Assembly (NCBI GenBank): GCA_037893245.1
Contig: JBAIAA010000106.1
Coordinates: 1,116,001 to 1,180,000 of the forward strand
Length of the DNA: 64,000 nucleotides
Origin: Crossaster papposus
Taxonomy: Eukaryota > Echinodermata > Asteroidea > Velatida > Solasteridae
Reading direction: 5' to 3'
Under the pieces are notes generated by a model, which worked only from the letters and a program-made list of their open reading frames with translations, had not been told where the DNA came from and ran no database searches. This document shows positions 11,355 to 24,469 of this stretch, piece after piece (position 1 is the stretch's first letter; every line of letters starts with the position of its first letter). The translations under genes were made by a program, and so were the position numbers.

Positions 11355-11530
11355 ACAGTGCAATTGAAAGTTAACCTTAGAAATTAGAATGGAAAATTCT
11401 GTACACATTTTGTCACACTTTTTGGAAAATCAATTTTCACACCTTTTCACACAAGCGGGAAACCGAATTTCACAATGTTTCACAAAACTTCCCATTCCCG
11501 TTCGCACCGATAACTTTCAATTGCACTGCA
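11355..11530. repeat. Family C element with terminal inverted repeats
   Basis: The left end CAGTGCAATTGAAAGTTAAC is mirrored by AACTTTCAATTGCACTG at the right end. The interior has the TTTCACACCTTTTCACACAA / GGGAAACCG phrases of the 10.3-kb cluster. It is a small non-coding foldback element. Confidence 0.8.
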
Positions 11531-14110
11531 CGTACATGTATAATGTACATAACGTACATGGGTGCATCATAGTGCAGAACTTTTATGGTGTTAATAAAAG
11601 GCCGACATCAATTAGGTTTCTGTCTGTTCAAACAGCTATGCATGCCAATCTTTACACGTAAGCAGTCGGAATTCTCGAAACTTGACGTACATGTTTGGCA
11701 GTAGCACAAGTTCCCTTGTGCTACAATTTTTGACCTACAAGTTGTGCAACATCCTATGCTGCACAACATTTTAGTTATGACAACTATTTTAACAAAAGTT
11801 GTATATTTGTGTTCGTAAGCCTGTGGTTTGCGCAATAAATTATGTCATAACTTGCACAGTCTATTTTGTGGCGTAGCAACTCAAAGTATCCTATTTTACT
11901 AGCAAATTGTGATTGTCATGGAGCGTCATTGCTCAACTTATCAAGCTTTAAAGACACTTACTTGCAATGTAGCTCTAATGTTTAGAGTAAATAAACTGCT
12001 TGACTTTGAAAAGAATATTTAGAGTTGCTTCATGATGTGTTACCGTTACCAATTGTATGTATACCGGTAACCTGTTGTGAAAAATCAAGGGCTTGGGCAC
12101 AGGAGTGCTAGACTACAACTGTATTTCCCAGAGCTTGGTTGAGGATGGAGCACAAGTGTTGTGAGTACAGAACATGTCAAATGAGGCTCATGATGCTGTT
12201 GGCTTGGGTGAGTATCAATGTACTCAATGTATCACTGAAAGCCTGCACAGGTCCTAACTGTACTTTTATCCTGATTTTACTCAACTTTTGTTCTGTACTC
12301 AAAAGTTTACTTTTGTCCTGATTTTTTTAAAATAATTTTGATCTTTCTATTTTCCTACTTTTTTCATCTGGGTCTGCTTGAAAGTCTGATAACAAATGTC
12401 AAAAAGTAATTCAAACGCCTCACATTTCATCGGATAATCACTACCATTGATGAGGCTGAATGGATACTCCCTCTAGCTTCAAGCAGTGATAATGATATAT
12501 TTAAGGCCAAGATCTGTCATCCTTGGATTACATCAGTGAATTGGTTGCGTTCATGAAGCTGGCGTTAATTTGCTCCACATCAGGCACAGTTGGTGCACAG
12601 GTCGACTGAGTGTGAAATTAACGTTTCCAAATTTGAAAATCATGTTAGATGGAAGCATGTTGTCTGGAGTCAAGTTACACCTTGACCTTGTGACCTTAAA
12701 ATCAAAATTGTCAATGCCATCTTGAAATCACAGTGTACATGTACATGTAGATCATGTACGGTATGTACCGGTAAGTACTACATGTGCATCAATGACGTAC
12801 ATATACAGCGTCCGTCCGTTAAAATAGTGCCCTCTTGTTGCCTACTTCAAGTCCGTCCTTTAAAAAAATTCATAACACAATTCTTATTACACCAAGTTCT
12901 AAAGCAGTACATGTAGTTGTTTTTTCCTTCTACAATGTATATGATTTATTGGGGAAAGACTGCAAATATATAGTGTACGTACTGGTACATATTGTACACT
13001 TGTACAGTTCGTATGGCGTTTTTTATGGTGTAAATCAAGGATTTATTTTGTTCCTCTGGACAATTTCCTTTGTTTGTACCTTTCTTGACGGCTCTCATTG
13101 GTTTTGTACACGAATCTCAATCAAAGGTATCCTCAATTACACAACCAATCTTGTTCACTGACAGTGGCGTAAGGGATGTGCCCTTCACAAAATTGTAGCA
13201 CAAACATGACAATAAGCTTTTCAGAAAATACAAGATTCAAAATGTTGAAGGCCGCATTTTTTGTTCAGTAGTTTACTATTTCGACATGCATGTTCAAAAT
13301 CAACATGTTCGTCATAATTTATCAACAAAATCTCTAATTGAAGTTCAGCAAACAGTAAATGATTTGGATTGGAGAATTTTAACTCTCTTCCCGAATTTTC
13401 GTTTCGACCTTCGCCCATGCAGTTCTGCCTCATTTTGCCTGCGTAACGCCTCATATTTATGGAATTTATTTGTTTGGGTTGAATTGTACAAGCTCCACCA
13501 TTTGTGTTCAACATACTGTACATGTACATGTAGTCCTCCTCTTAGCTTGATTTTTCAGGGATATGCACACAAAGTAGATTAGCTCCCAATCAAGAACCCA
13601 CTACAGGCTAGAGCTAGTCGATCAATGACCAAACAAAAAAGTATCAGTCACAGAAGAACAAAAATGCGTAGCTTTCTGATGAGAAAGTGCAGTACATACG
13701 GTACAATAATATACTGTGACAGTTCCCTCTGGCCAAAATCCCTAGTATTATCATCACTTTGCTATAATTAACAGCTTTTAATGAAATTACATTGCATACA
13801 GTATCCTCGTAGTTTGGGTCATCTGTGCTTTAGTCTTCACTTTAATTTCCTCAGTCCATCCGTCCGTTAATTGCATTCACTTTTAAGTGCTTATTGGCAT
13901 CTGTTCCAGGAGTGTCACAATATACAGCCCCCCCCCCCCCCCCCCCCCTCCCCCCAAAAAAAATTGCAAGTGGAACGTGCCATTTTACTCATTATATGTT
14001 AGTAGGATTTGCTATTGATGTTTGTATGAGCTTCAATATAACTAAATTAGCTTTCAGATGTCATTTGATTTACTTTTTGCTTTTGTCAAAATATGTTTGA
14101 TTAACCACCA
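11531..14110. other. No gene; dispersed-repeat fragment at about 12.1-12.26 kb
   Basis: The blocks AGAGCTTGGTTGAGGATGGA, GAGTACAGAACATGTCAAAT and GAGGCTCATGATGCTGT (12129-12200) recur on the minus strand near 57.28-57.36 kb, so this is a dispersed repeat. A C-run followed by A residues lies at about 13927-13965. Otherwise I see no exon. Confidence 0.4.
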
Positions 14111-14127
14111 GCACTAAAAGTCGAGCG

Positions 14128-14411
14128 TATAACCTGGGTTTTCCCCAGGATATTCTTCTGGGGTTTTCCTCCCACCTCTAAAACTGTACCTTCTTCTCAT
14201 TGTCTTCTCTCTACTGAGGGCCCCAAATGATCAGCTCCTGCTGGATGGGTTTCCCTCATTAAAAACTTCTCTCTAACTGCCCATCTCTGTATGCTGTGCG
14301 CCGTTAGGCTGCCGCTACCATGGTCTTCTCTTAAAAAGATGTAATTGCGCCTTGAGCACTCCACAGAGTGGATTTGGCGCTATATAAGTTACATAATTAT
14401 TATTATATTAT
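14128..14411 (+). repeat. SINE-like 3' segment with GCGCTATATAA and an ATT-rich tail
   Basis: CTGGGTTTTCCCCAGG and GGGTTTTCCTCCCACCTCTAA resemble the middle of the tRNA-derived SINE at 59.55-59.88 kb. The tail GCGCCTTGAGCACTCC…GATTTGGCGCTATATAAGTT, then an ATTATTATTATATTA stretch, is a tail type common in marine invertebrate SINE/LINE elements. The tRNA-like head is not visible. Confidence 0.6.
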
Positions 14412-16615
14412 TACATGTTTTAACCTCTTCATGTACATTGTATGGTACATGTAGCTGCCCTATTCATGTACATGTAGCTGCCCTATTCAATTTCAAGATC
14501 AATTGATACATGTTCCCACCTTTCTGATCTCTTTTTGAAGTCCAATCATGCAGGTGTTGCATGTACACTATGTGTTTTGTCTTCGGATTAGACCTAATAG
14601 TCAAAATAGAAAGTGGCACAACATTGTTATGTTGTACAAGTATATCTCTGGACTGACAATTAACCAAATTCAGATGAAATACAAATCATCTGAAGGCCAA
14701 GTATTGAGTGTGTAGCTTTTTGAAAGCGTGTTCCACTTGCACCATATTTTTCTTAAGGGGGGGAGGGGGGGTGCACACTCTATTGAACAATGAGATATCA
14801 TGGGCATTCATTGTCGCAGCATCAAAGAAAATAGAGCAATGTCTTTATAGGTTTTCATACATAAATTACAGTACAAGTTACAGATGACATCATGTGTACG
14901 GTACATACACATTGTACATGTATGTAGTGTGTACATGGATATTGCATGGAGCAGTACAGGGTAACAGTTAGGGCGTCCCCTCCAAAAAAAATGCAACACT
15001 TTGTATACATGGTTGAGAACCGTATACCTCTAAAATGAAAATTGCCTATTGCCCTAAAGCTTCTGTTATTGTTATTGAAATGTTTTGGTTGATTTCAAAG
15101 TCAAATTTGAACAATTTTGGCAATACTAATTTGGATGCTAAATTACAGATTGTACACCACTCACGTATAAATGTCAACATCCAATTTGCAACATTATGTA
15201 ATAAGACTTGCCTCATTGGGACGACTGTACAATGTACTTGTATCATAATTCAACAGAATTTAGAAGGCAAATGAATTTTATAAATAAACAGGCGAGCTAC
15301 CGGTACATATACATGTATGTACCATGGACATTACAGTTGCTGTAACATCAACCCGACAGGATTGTCGGATATATTAACATTAGGAAAGACAAATACTGTA
15401 AATTGGGTTTTCAAGTTGTTACTCCTGCATGCAGTCAGTCACTATCAGCCAATCACTGCGCAACCAGCTTGCAAGATGTGTGTCACTGCTATCATGCATA
15501 ATGCATGAACCCCCAAAGAACCAATCCTGTACACTGATGTATATTGTACAGTAGATGACAGCTGTACGTACACTACCTACATATCCCCACAAGCTTATAG
15601 TGGCAGCTATATCAGTAGTGGAGTTTCTTCAGCTTGTTACAGTGTGGATGTGTAACAGCTGCGATGTTCCCATCTAGTCCAGCAAATAAATAAAAATCGC
15701 CAATATTGTTTTCACTTTTTCGTGGTTCAACTTGAAGGTGTCGGTGCTTGGAGTGAGTGTGCTCGAATGCTCCAACAAACACTCGCCGGTATAAATCAAT
15801 ACAAAAAGTCTAGCTTCGAACTTTTACAGTTCTGGTTGTATCCAGATTGCGGGAGAAAGACTTGTCAGTGTCTCTAGCTTTTGGAATGACCATTGTCCGT
15901 TGCACAGCATTTTGCGGTTGAAATCTGATCGTGTTTCTATAAAGGTAAGTGAGGAGCAGACCACAGTCCCCCGCTAAACGCCAGGCTCTGACGCAACACT
16001 CAGATAGAATAGATACACTGTTCTAAGAGGGGAAGTAGTGAAAGGCACGCTTAACCTGTAATATTGATGGCAAACGATTGATTTTGTGCCGGCTAGAATT
16101 TCAGCCTTTTTTTTGTTGGCGCATCTAAAGAAAAGGCTCAAATTTCAATGTTTTGAAAGTGGCATTTTGCGGCTAGAATTTACCTGCCATTTGCTGAGAA
16201 AGAGGACAACTTGCAATGTGTGGACAGAGAAATTTGTTTGAAAGTTTGTTGCAGCATTTGAAGCTTAATTAGTGTACATTGTGTAAATGTCAGTATCTTA
16301 ATTAAGGAAGGAAATTACCATTTTCTCAGAGAAGGAACAAATATTATTTTGAAATGGAATTTTGTTTGAAAATGTTTTTGTAGTACCGGTAAGTAAAACT
16401 TAAAGAAATTTAAAAATTGGCTCCGTTTTTTGTAGAAAAATACAAGAATACATTTTTTAACTAAATTATTTATGAAATTTATCTCAATTAGCAGTTTCCT
16501 TTCACTTAAAGGTTTCGTCTTCAATGTACTTTCTGGACCAACAGAAAATTAGTTTGAGCTAAAAATGTCAGAGCGAATTGGGCATGTTGAGAGATTTTAA
16601 TGCTCTTGTGTCCAG
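14412..16615. other. No gene recognised
   Basis: There is a G-rich run at about 14757-14771 and many ACATGTA palindromes. No domain-bearing frame and no clear repeat boundary is seen. Confidence 0.35.
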
Positions 16616-16616
16616 T

Positions 16617-16848
16617 TAATGCCGGGATTATTTTGACATTGATTGGGCCCAGGCGCAGGAATGTTTTTCATGAACCTCGATCCGAGACAGGTTCAGGCCA
16701 GCATCTATGGGTAGCACACCCTGATATTTTCGGCCTCGCTCGCTGCAAGCCGGTCACTGACAGATATTCCCAGCCTTATCCATCATCAGTTTTAAATTTC
16801 AGAAAAAACTTTGCGTGTATGGGACGTCGTCCGACGCAAATTGGTTAA
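16617..16848. repeat. Family B variant, diverged
   Basis: It reads TTAATGCCGGGATTATTTTG at the left and GACGCAAATTGGTTAA at the right. Between them are GGGCCCAGGCGCAGG, CATGAACCTCGATCCGAGAC and CCAGCATCTATGGGTAGC, matching the 7.45-kb and 56.2-kb variants. TTAA at both edges fits the family target site. Confidence 0.65.
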
Positions 16849-19715
16849 CAGTACATGATGTATGGTACATGAACATTCAGCTACTGGTAAATGTTGATTC
16901 TAAGTTTTTATTATCCCAAGTATTGAAAATTACCAAAAAAAGAAAAAAGGATCTGTTTAAACTTACTTTAAAGTCTTACTTTAATTCTACAATATTTAAA
17001 TCTTTGGGTTTTTTTGGGGTGGTGTTTGTGTTTAAAAATTGTAACTTTGTTCGGTCGTTAGTCAATTAGTCTGTATTACGTCAGTATTTTGTGTGCCACG
17101 GCACATTAACCCTAACTCCTTCGGCACAGTATACAGTATGTATCTTTACTACTGTAGATCTGCCCAAATCTACGCGTTTTGTTGGTGACTCCTCAATATA
17201 GAGGTATACTGAATCCATCCAACTTGGCTTACAATCCTCAATCCATCAAAACTTTCCAGTCTTTTAATCTTGAATCCGCCGAAAATCTCCCAAGGGGTAT
17301 GGATTTTGATGGATTCGTGAAGATTAGGGTTAAAACAACACTGGGGAGAGAGCACGTTTACTCCTACCGGTAGCTTTGTCATAAGAGTGGGTACCGGTAT
17401 TTCTCTGCCGTTAAATAGAGCCCCTGCAGTTCTCTGAAATCCAATCTGTTTTCGTCTGACGATTTGCTCTAGAAAATAGGAGACGGGATTTAAAGGTTAA
17501 TGTCTGTGCAACGGATATTGGATACGCATACGCATAGTTTATGTAATTTGGTGCTGGTGTAATTAATTTGACAAAATCAATTGTTAATTGTACACATGGT
17601 ATGATCTGATTACACCATGTAAAATTACACAGTTATACATCGTGTCAAAATGTGTACCATACATGTACAAATGTACATACCGGTAACTGTAAAGTGTAAT
17701 TAATTTTGGAGATTTTGCTAATTAACTCAAATTGTCACATGCAAAATGCGAGTGTTATTGGATTAGGGTTAGGAAGGTTTTGTTTTTTTTAAATTAAGGA
17801 ACTGATCAAACTCCACAATACCACATGTAAATTGTTAAGATACATGTAAATTATTCTTCAGTATTACATACATGTACATGTAGCTCATTTGCTATTGAAA
17901 TTTGTGATGTCCAGCTAGAGGGGATACTGTTTCCGTGCGCAATCTGTGGGGGGAGATTACCGGCGTTATTCAAACCTTTCTTAGATCCGCTACTTGGTTA
18001 AACTTCCAAACAAATGCAATGGCAGCTCCGACTTCCAGATTATTTTGGGAAGAAATTGAAATTGTATTATTTCTGGTTGACCTAAATTTGTACATAAAAT
18101 ACAGTTTGAAGTGAAGTACCGGTATCTATACATGTATTTTCCTTGTGATGTCATAATGCCTTGTACCCCTACACCTTTCTTGTACGCATACACCACTGAA
18201 AAGTATTTGCTGCATCCTTTTCATTGCCCTCACCAGAGACGTGGCCTCTTTTGACCACAACATGTTTGGGGTGAAATGTCCCGACACTTCGGGCACATCC
18301 AAATCTCTGGGCATAGGACAGGGTCCCAGGCGTGGGCTTGAGGATGAAGTACCGGTACATGTACGGATAGCTACCATGTGCAAAGGACTCTCTCCTCATT
18401 TCAAAGTCCTTGTTATAACTTGGGGTAGGATATAGGTGAAAGCTTTTTATTCCCTGTTGAACATGCCCTCGATCTGTCGCTGAACCATCCATGTTCCCCA
18501 GGTTCATGAGATTCCCCCTGCAGGACCTTCAATTTTAAACTCGGGGGAACATTCTTATAAATGCCCAAGCCCTTCTCAAGTTAAGCAATAACAAAAAAAA
18601 CTTGGAAACCATGGTAACGAATGCACAATGAGAAACGCAATTTAGTTAGGGCAAAGAAGCCCGCATTTAATAGTCAATAGGGCGAGAATTGAGGGGGGGG
18701 GGGGGGGGGGGGTAGATGCTTTTGTTTTGTGAGCATCAGCTTGTGCTGTGGGAACACAAAGAATTGAAGGTCGCGATAAGTCATTGGAAAGGTTCTGTAG
18801 TCATTGTCAGTTTTGTTACAAGGCAATCTTCCGCTGTTTGCGCTGATGTGTTCTTACATGTACATGTACAATGTATGTATCTCTTAATCTGTCTTGTCCC
18901 TCCGCCCACCTCCAATTCTTTCCCTGGGGCCTCAAAGGCTAATATTCATAAAAGCCTGCTAGATTAGCAGCCAACTATGCCTTGGCAGCCTGCTACATGT
19001 ACATGTAAATCTGTAGTTTTCTGCTCTGTGGTTACCAACAAATTTTGTATGCATAAAACCTTGTTAGGAATGTTGCCAGCTACATGTAGTTGGCAGCTAG
19101 ATATTTTAAGCACGCAGCTATTATATAGTTCGTCAAATATGGTGATATGATGTTTTGGATGGGTCAAATGACTTTTAGGAGCAGCAGTAAATCTGGCGAT
19201 GTGGAAGGTAAACATGGTAAAGGGAAGAAACGTAAAGCCAATTATATAGTGATGAAAAAACATATTTATAGCACAAAAATGATGAATTGAAGACGTTCTT
19301 GAGAGTAAGCACAAAGACGTGAACACCAATCGCAAGAAGATAGATGGTTGTTTGGGAAGTTATCCTCACAAGAGGGCTAGATTCCCCACAACCAATAGAA
19401 CATTAGGAGACCTAAACAAAATAGGCTCTTACTCAAATCCTTCCTTTAGTCTGAGTGACCCCTCTTCCCTTGAATATTCTTTCATAAACCCACCCACCGC
19501 GCCACACATGTCAGTTCTCATGTGTGCTGCGTGGAGATCATCATTACTGTACATCGATCGTCACACTCCCACACTAAAGTCACAAATTTGAGTGTGGCCA
19601 CAGGCAGAATTTTTTTTTCTGTATCATTTCTGTGACTGAATGTTTAAGATTTTTAAAAGTGGGTAAGATTTTGTACTACACAGAATGTTGGAGTCATAAT
19701 TAATGGGGTCATAAG
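16849..19715. other. No gene recognised
   Basis: There is a G-run at about 18692-18712 and many ACATGTA and ACCGGTA palindromes. Two overlapping minus-strand frames near 18.13-18.51 kb have no recognisable domain and no convincing splice context. Confidence 0.35.
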
Positions 19716-20048
19716 GGAAAATATTTAGGGGAATTGTGGCTTTGATATCAATACATGAACAGGAATTAAATTTGGCACACAGTTTAAAGTATAGAAGAAA
19801 GATATTTGGATGGCCATCACAGTACTGTACAGGTACAGAATGGTATCCATTTTGGAAATTTCGAAATTGCTTGTTACTCTACCTACACATGTCTGTGCAT
19901 GTACAATGCATGTATTATTATTATTTTTAAGGGCAAATCTGCGAAGGCCCTACATACCGGTACATGTATCCAAAAATCTTTCTCATGACTTCGCCAAATT
20001 CCATGCTTGTATCATCAAAGGCACAATTCCATCACCTACACATCTACC
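19716..20048. repeat. Element F, same family as in the DISP intron
   Basis: GGGGAATTGTGGCTTTGATA, ATTTGGCACACAGT, TGGCCATCACAG, AAATTGCTTGTTACTC and ATCATCAAAGGCACAATTCC match, in order, the foldback element at about 41.09-41.37 kb. The two ends (AATTGTG… and …CACAATT) are mutually complementary. Confidence 0.6.
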
Positions 20049-22647
20049 GTAGTACATACCGGGTACACAGGTATTGGTAAAGATTTAAAATTGCTACAAA
20101 AGAAATTTGTTGTAGCACAACCAACTGGTCTCACTCACACACTTAGACAAATTTAGTGGGTTCTTTAATAACATCCAACATACTGTTTACAGAGGAATTA
20201 GGGAAGTCAATTCTCTGAATTGTTCAGATGTAACATTGGACAACACTGTTGCATCTGAGTTTATTCTGCTCTGGTTTTGATAAAGTAGCTCAATACATAT
20301 GACCCCACAGTAATCAAACAAAACAAATGTAATTCACTTCAGACTCCATTTGATGAAAAGTAAGGAAGCTAGACATGCTAGAAAGATGTAACGAAATATG
20401 AAATAGTGGGAGACCATCCATTACATCTGAATTCATTGATTTGTAAGCTACATAACAGCAAAGATGTAAAAGATACTTAAGATATATATTTAAAAAAAAT
20501 GTTTTCTAAACTTCTAAACTCTATTTGTACTTTTTAAGTTTTTATCTCACTAAATTCTCCCACAGTTTAGCCTGGGACACCATCACATTTAGTGACAAAA
20601 CAAAAATATATCACGTATGATGCTGCGTTCCAATCGCGCCATGTTTCTCTAGTCTTATTGTTGCGTCCTTATCGCCTGATAACTCGTGTTCACCACTGGT
20701 GAACTCAAAGTGGAATTTTCTTGTCAAGTTCATGATTTCGCAAACGTCTGAAGTACTCGCGCCTGCGCATTGGTTCAGGTAAGGATCACACACGAGAAAG
20801 TTACAGATACTTGACTCAAAAACATGGAGATATTTACAGTGAAAACTAGAAACACAACGCGATTAGAACGCAGCATATTACCATCATGTTTTATTTCATT
20901 TGAAAGCCTTACTTAATTACTCTCCAAGTTACTACCGGTACCATAATCATCTTTACAGTCATTTTGGTTTAAACAAGAACAATAATTACCTGAACCAAGA
21001 ATGCCAAAATGTGTTCACGTCTCAATTTCATAGAAAGACTCATCTACTGTACATGTACATGTACCGTACTTAATTTGATAGAAAAGTATGCAAATTTGGG
21101 CCGCTTGCTCAATAAATGTGTTTTTGGCCAAAAGATTCTTCTAAAATGAAAATACCAGGTCCTGTGATCTGCCTTGTTGGGTGAAAAGTTTAAAGGAGCT
21201 TCTTTTGTTCAGTCCCTTTTGCTATTCGGGTTTAGTTTCTGATCATGTGATGCCTAGGCTTTAACTCCTGATTGTCACAATCAGACTCCTCATACATGTG
21301 TAGAAAGTCATCTTCCGAGGAAAACTACAGTACAAACTGCATATTCTACACCATCAAGTTAGCGTGCGCGCACAGTGGGCAATGTTGCAAACAAGCGTGC
21401 TTGTTGCTTAAAAGTCATCAAAATACGCCACACTCACAAAAATTAACACCCAAAATGCCAACGTACCGGTACATTGTACATTGCAATCTGTAGGAGGTGA
21501 TATCATTTGAAAGGGGTTTATTGCAATTTCCCTCCATTTTTTAATTTTGTCTCTTCTTTTACTGGTACATGTACTTGTTATTATATTATAGCTTTTCTCC
21601 AATGTTTACCTATTTTTGACACACTTTAAGTTTTTGGCCGATTCTTCTTCATCGCTACCCCATCTGACCACCCACGGCGATTGTAATACAGAAACCAGTC
21701 ACTCTTAGATGACAACCATATCCTGTCCTCCATCGGGCACAGTTCCTAGAGAGTAGAAACAAAATATTTTGGCTCTAGAGGAGATTTTATTTTGTTTGTT
21801 CTATCATCACCAGGTTTCGAGCCGGGTGGGCCCTCGAGCGCCGAAGTGATCTACCCAGGACGAGCTGAAATGAGAGAAAGTAGCGAGATGGCCGTAAGCA
21901 GACAAACGACGCTCTTCATGGTCATTGACTCTAAGGCATCATCATGAAGGTCAGAGATGCGACAGGGGTTAGCCGGGAAGGCCGGAATCGTGCTCTTAGG
22001 CCGTGGGCAAGCAGCCTGCGCCATCGCTGCTGCTTTGGGTGATTATCCTACTCAGTTTGCCTTGTTAAAATATTAGCATTTATTCTCGTGTTACAGTGGT
22101 GTATAGTTCCAAATCCACTCAGGAAGCCCTTGAATTCATGAGTGTTTAACCGTCCCGGTATTTGCTTATACAATTTTTTGTAATGATTAATTGTGAAAAA
22201 CACAAAAACGAAAGAAAAAACTATTAGATCCTTAAAATAAAACAAAAATGTAATAGAATAAATGTTCATGCTTTTTTTTTTTTTTTTGGCATAACAATTG
22301 ACACAGGATTTTGGTTACTTTTTTAATCACATATGTACTCATAAAACGTCCGACTGTACAATGCACACACACAGAATAACTGGGTAATACAAATACATGT
22401 AATATAATAGGTTTTGTGTAAAACATATTGAAGTTGAAAATTGATACATGTAATGGAAAAAATATATATATGTAATTTGTGGAAGAGCATGGCTATACCT
22501 TTGTTCTTAACAATACAATATTTCCATTACATCATACAAATTGAAAATTTGTCGTAGAATTTGTTGAATTAAAGAGGACGGAAAATAAATCTTTTATTCC
22601 ATGTACGTGGAACCTTTATCCTTTGCAATTCTCTCTTTCCATGACAG
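20049..22647. other. No gene recognised; GC-richer island at 21.78-22.04 kb
   Basis: The segment near 21790-22040 is clearly more GC-rich (CCGGGTGGGCCCTCGAGCGC, CGGGGTTAGCCGGG-type text) than its surroundings, with no readable long frame. It may be a repeat or a CpG-rich regulatory island for DISP. Upstream DISP exons encoding the cytoplasmic N-terminus were looked for here and not recognised. Confidence 0.35.
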
Positions 22648-22771
22648 CTATGCACGGCTGATCAGTCAACATCCCAACGTAATCTGCCTGGTCATTCTAG
22701 CTAGCATCACCGTCACTGGCCTGCTGGCTTTTCTTCTCTACGATCTCCCAGATTTTTCAGATCCGGTGGCT
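22648..22771 (+). CDS. DISP1: Dispatched homologue, exon with transmembrane segment 1
   Basis: Dispatched is a 12-transmembrane RND-type transporter that releases cholesterol-modified Hedgehog from producing cells. This 124-nt exon follows an acceptor TTTCCATGACAG and ends at GCT|GTAAGT. It reads SYARLISQHPN, then the hydrophobic first membrane segment, then LLYDLPDFSDPVA. Vertebrate DISP1 has the same order: a YARLI motif, TM1, and LPDFSDP running into GFEPRGT. The exon starts with one base completing a codon and ends in phase 0, which joins the next exon exactly (…DPVA|GFEPRGT…). The cytoplasmic N-terminal exon or exons are not recognised, so the gene is 5'-incomplete here. The symbol is by family resemblance; DISP1 and DISP2 cannot be separated. 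Confidence 0.88.
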
Positions 22772-23034
22772 GTAAGTAGATCTCTTTGAATATTTAGGAA
22801 CTGCCAAATTACGCTCAGAGTTAGGGACAGAAGGACAAATACTGGCCATATCTGTTGTTTGCCACTCAATTTTCTTCTCTATTTTATTTTTATTTAAAAG
22901 CATTTTTGTCAAACGGACAAAGATTGTTTTTGAGTTTGTCATCTGATTATCTGTTATATTTAAAATTTCCCCATCTTTTGACTCTATTCACTCTTCCATC
23001 TCTATGTTAAAGGTCATATGTATTGTACACATAC

Positions 23035-23560
23035 ATTGTACATGTAGTAGTGTACACCATTTGCAAACATCAAAAACAAAAATACCAAATTATTATAAAA
23101 TACCTTACTTGAGTGTAAGTGAATAACACTCTCAAGCATACTGTGAAACCACAGAACATGGTGTGCTGTGTGCTTGTCAAGTAAAGTGGAATTTTGTATC
23201 AATTTCTAACGATTGCCGACCGACAGTCCCTCAAAAAATCTGACTTTTTAAGCACTGCCCCCAATTTGTAATATGGTTACACAGTACATCCTGGAATGGG
23301 TGAAAGCTACATGTACCGGTATCTAGTTTGATTTTCTAACATGATAATTCCATGATGTCTATAAAGTGTTCTGTTTCATCTGAAGGAATCATGGAACCAG
23401 ACTTAAAGAACAGCTTTTTATTTTATTTTATTATCATCATCTATAAACACAAAACTTTAAACTGTTCAGGGTCACATTATTTGCTTTAAAGAAATATTCC
23501 TCTAATTCGTTCATTTTCGAAAATTACAGCAAAAGTAAACATGTACTACCTTTAACTTCC
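23035..23560 (+). repeat. Family E element, relative of family A
   Basis: It starts TGTACACCATTTGCAAACAT and carries GAATAACACTCTCAAGCAT, TGTGCTGTGTGCTTGTCAAG, AAAGTGGAATTTTGTATCA and AACGATTGCCGACCGACAG. Later blocks are GGAATCATGGAACCAGACTT and CTATAAACACAAAACTTTAA, ending …AAATTACAGCAAAAGTAAAC. The same order occurs at 30.68-31.20 kb and, reversed, at 58.9-59.4 kb. Confidence 0.7.
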
Positions 23561-23739
23561 CTCTTTTTTTCATTTGTCCATCTTTCAATCATACATGTAC
23601 ATACTTTATTCTAAAGCTGAAATTTTGATTTGCAAACAAACAATATGTTCGGTGCCTTCTAATTACCCCAAAGGGTAAAGAATATCAAGTTGAAATACAG
23701 TAAAATACAGTTGAAAAAGAGTATACTCATTTTTCTAAT

Positions 23740-24275
23740 TCATATTATCACAAAACTACTTATTATTTCAGAAAAGGAAAAATGTCTGTGGAAAGGGTAG
23801 AATATCTTCTGTCCAATGGTTATAAAGTGAATTATGTCGTTGCCAAAAGTGAACAAATACGTTAACATAAAAGGTACTGTCAACACTGTGCCAAGTTGGG
23901 ATGAAGTAGTTTTCCAGCTATGCATTAACAAAAATGGGGGCCATGTGAAGGGCACAGCACCTTAAATTGGTCACGTAAGTGTACAACAACAAAAAAGGAA
24001 TCAGAAAAATTGATCCATCATATTGTCATATTGTTTCCAGTGTGTTCCAACAGCAAAATTATTTGTTGTTAAAAACACCTGCCTAAGTTCCCGCACTTAA
24101 GTAAACAACTTGTCACAGTGCAGATTTAATTGCCTTTCATAAATGTCTTGTTTGTTCAGTCATCCATGGCAATGATAATGAATCGTATACCATTGAACAG
24201 AGGACATTCTACCCTATCTACAGATATTTGTCCCTTTTTTCTGAAATGTTCAGTACTTTGCGACAATACACTGTT
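23740..24275. repeat. Foldback element, family D, copy 2
   Basis: The left arm carries ATTATCACAAAACTACTTAT, CTTCTGTCCAATGGTTATAA and GTCAACACTGTGCCAAGTT. The right arm has CTTGTCACAGTGCAGATTT, CATCCATGGCAATGATAATG and ACCATTGAACAGAGGACATT. The arrangement is the same as at 5.1-5.77 kb, but more diverged. Confidence 0.75.
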
Positions 24276-24469
24276 CAAGTTTTAAAATTAGTATATATTT
24301 GTTTACAGAACCAAAGAAACGGTTAGTTTTGGGACCATCTGTAGGCCTCTGCGGATTTACATTTTTCTCAAATTTCACACCCGTCATGAAATTAAAGATA
24401 TTAAAACACTATACCATTTAACAAGTCATTTTAATTTCATAACACATTTGCGTTTCCTCTAATTGTCGA

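Noticed and set aside
18126..18507. Two overlapping minus-strand frames of 85 and 112 codons
   Set aside because: Composition is mildly protein-like, but there is no recognisable motif, the two frames compete, and splice sites are not convincing.
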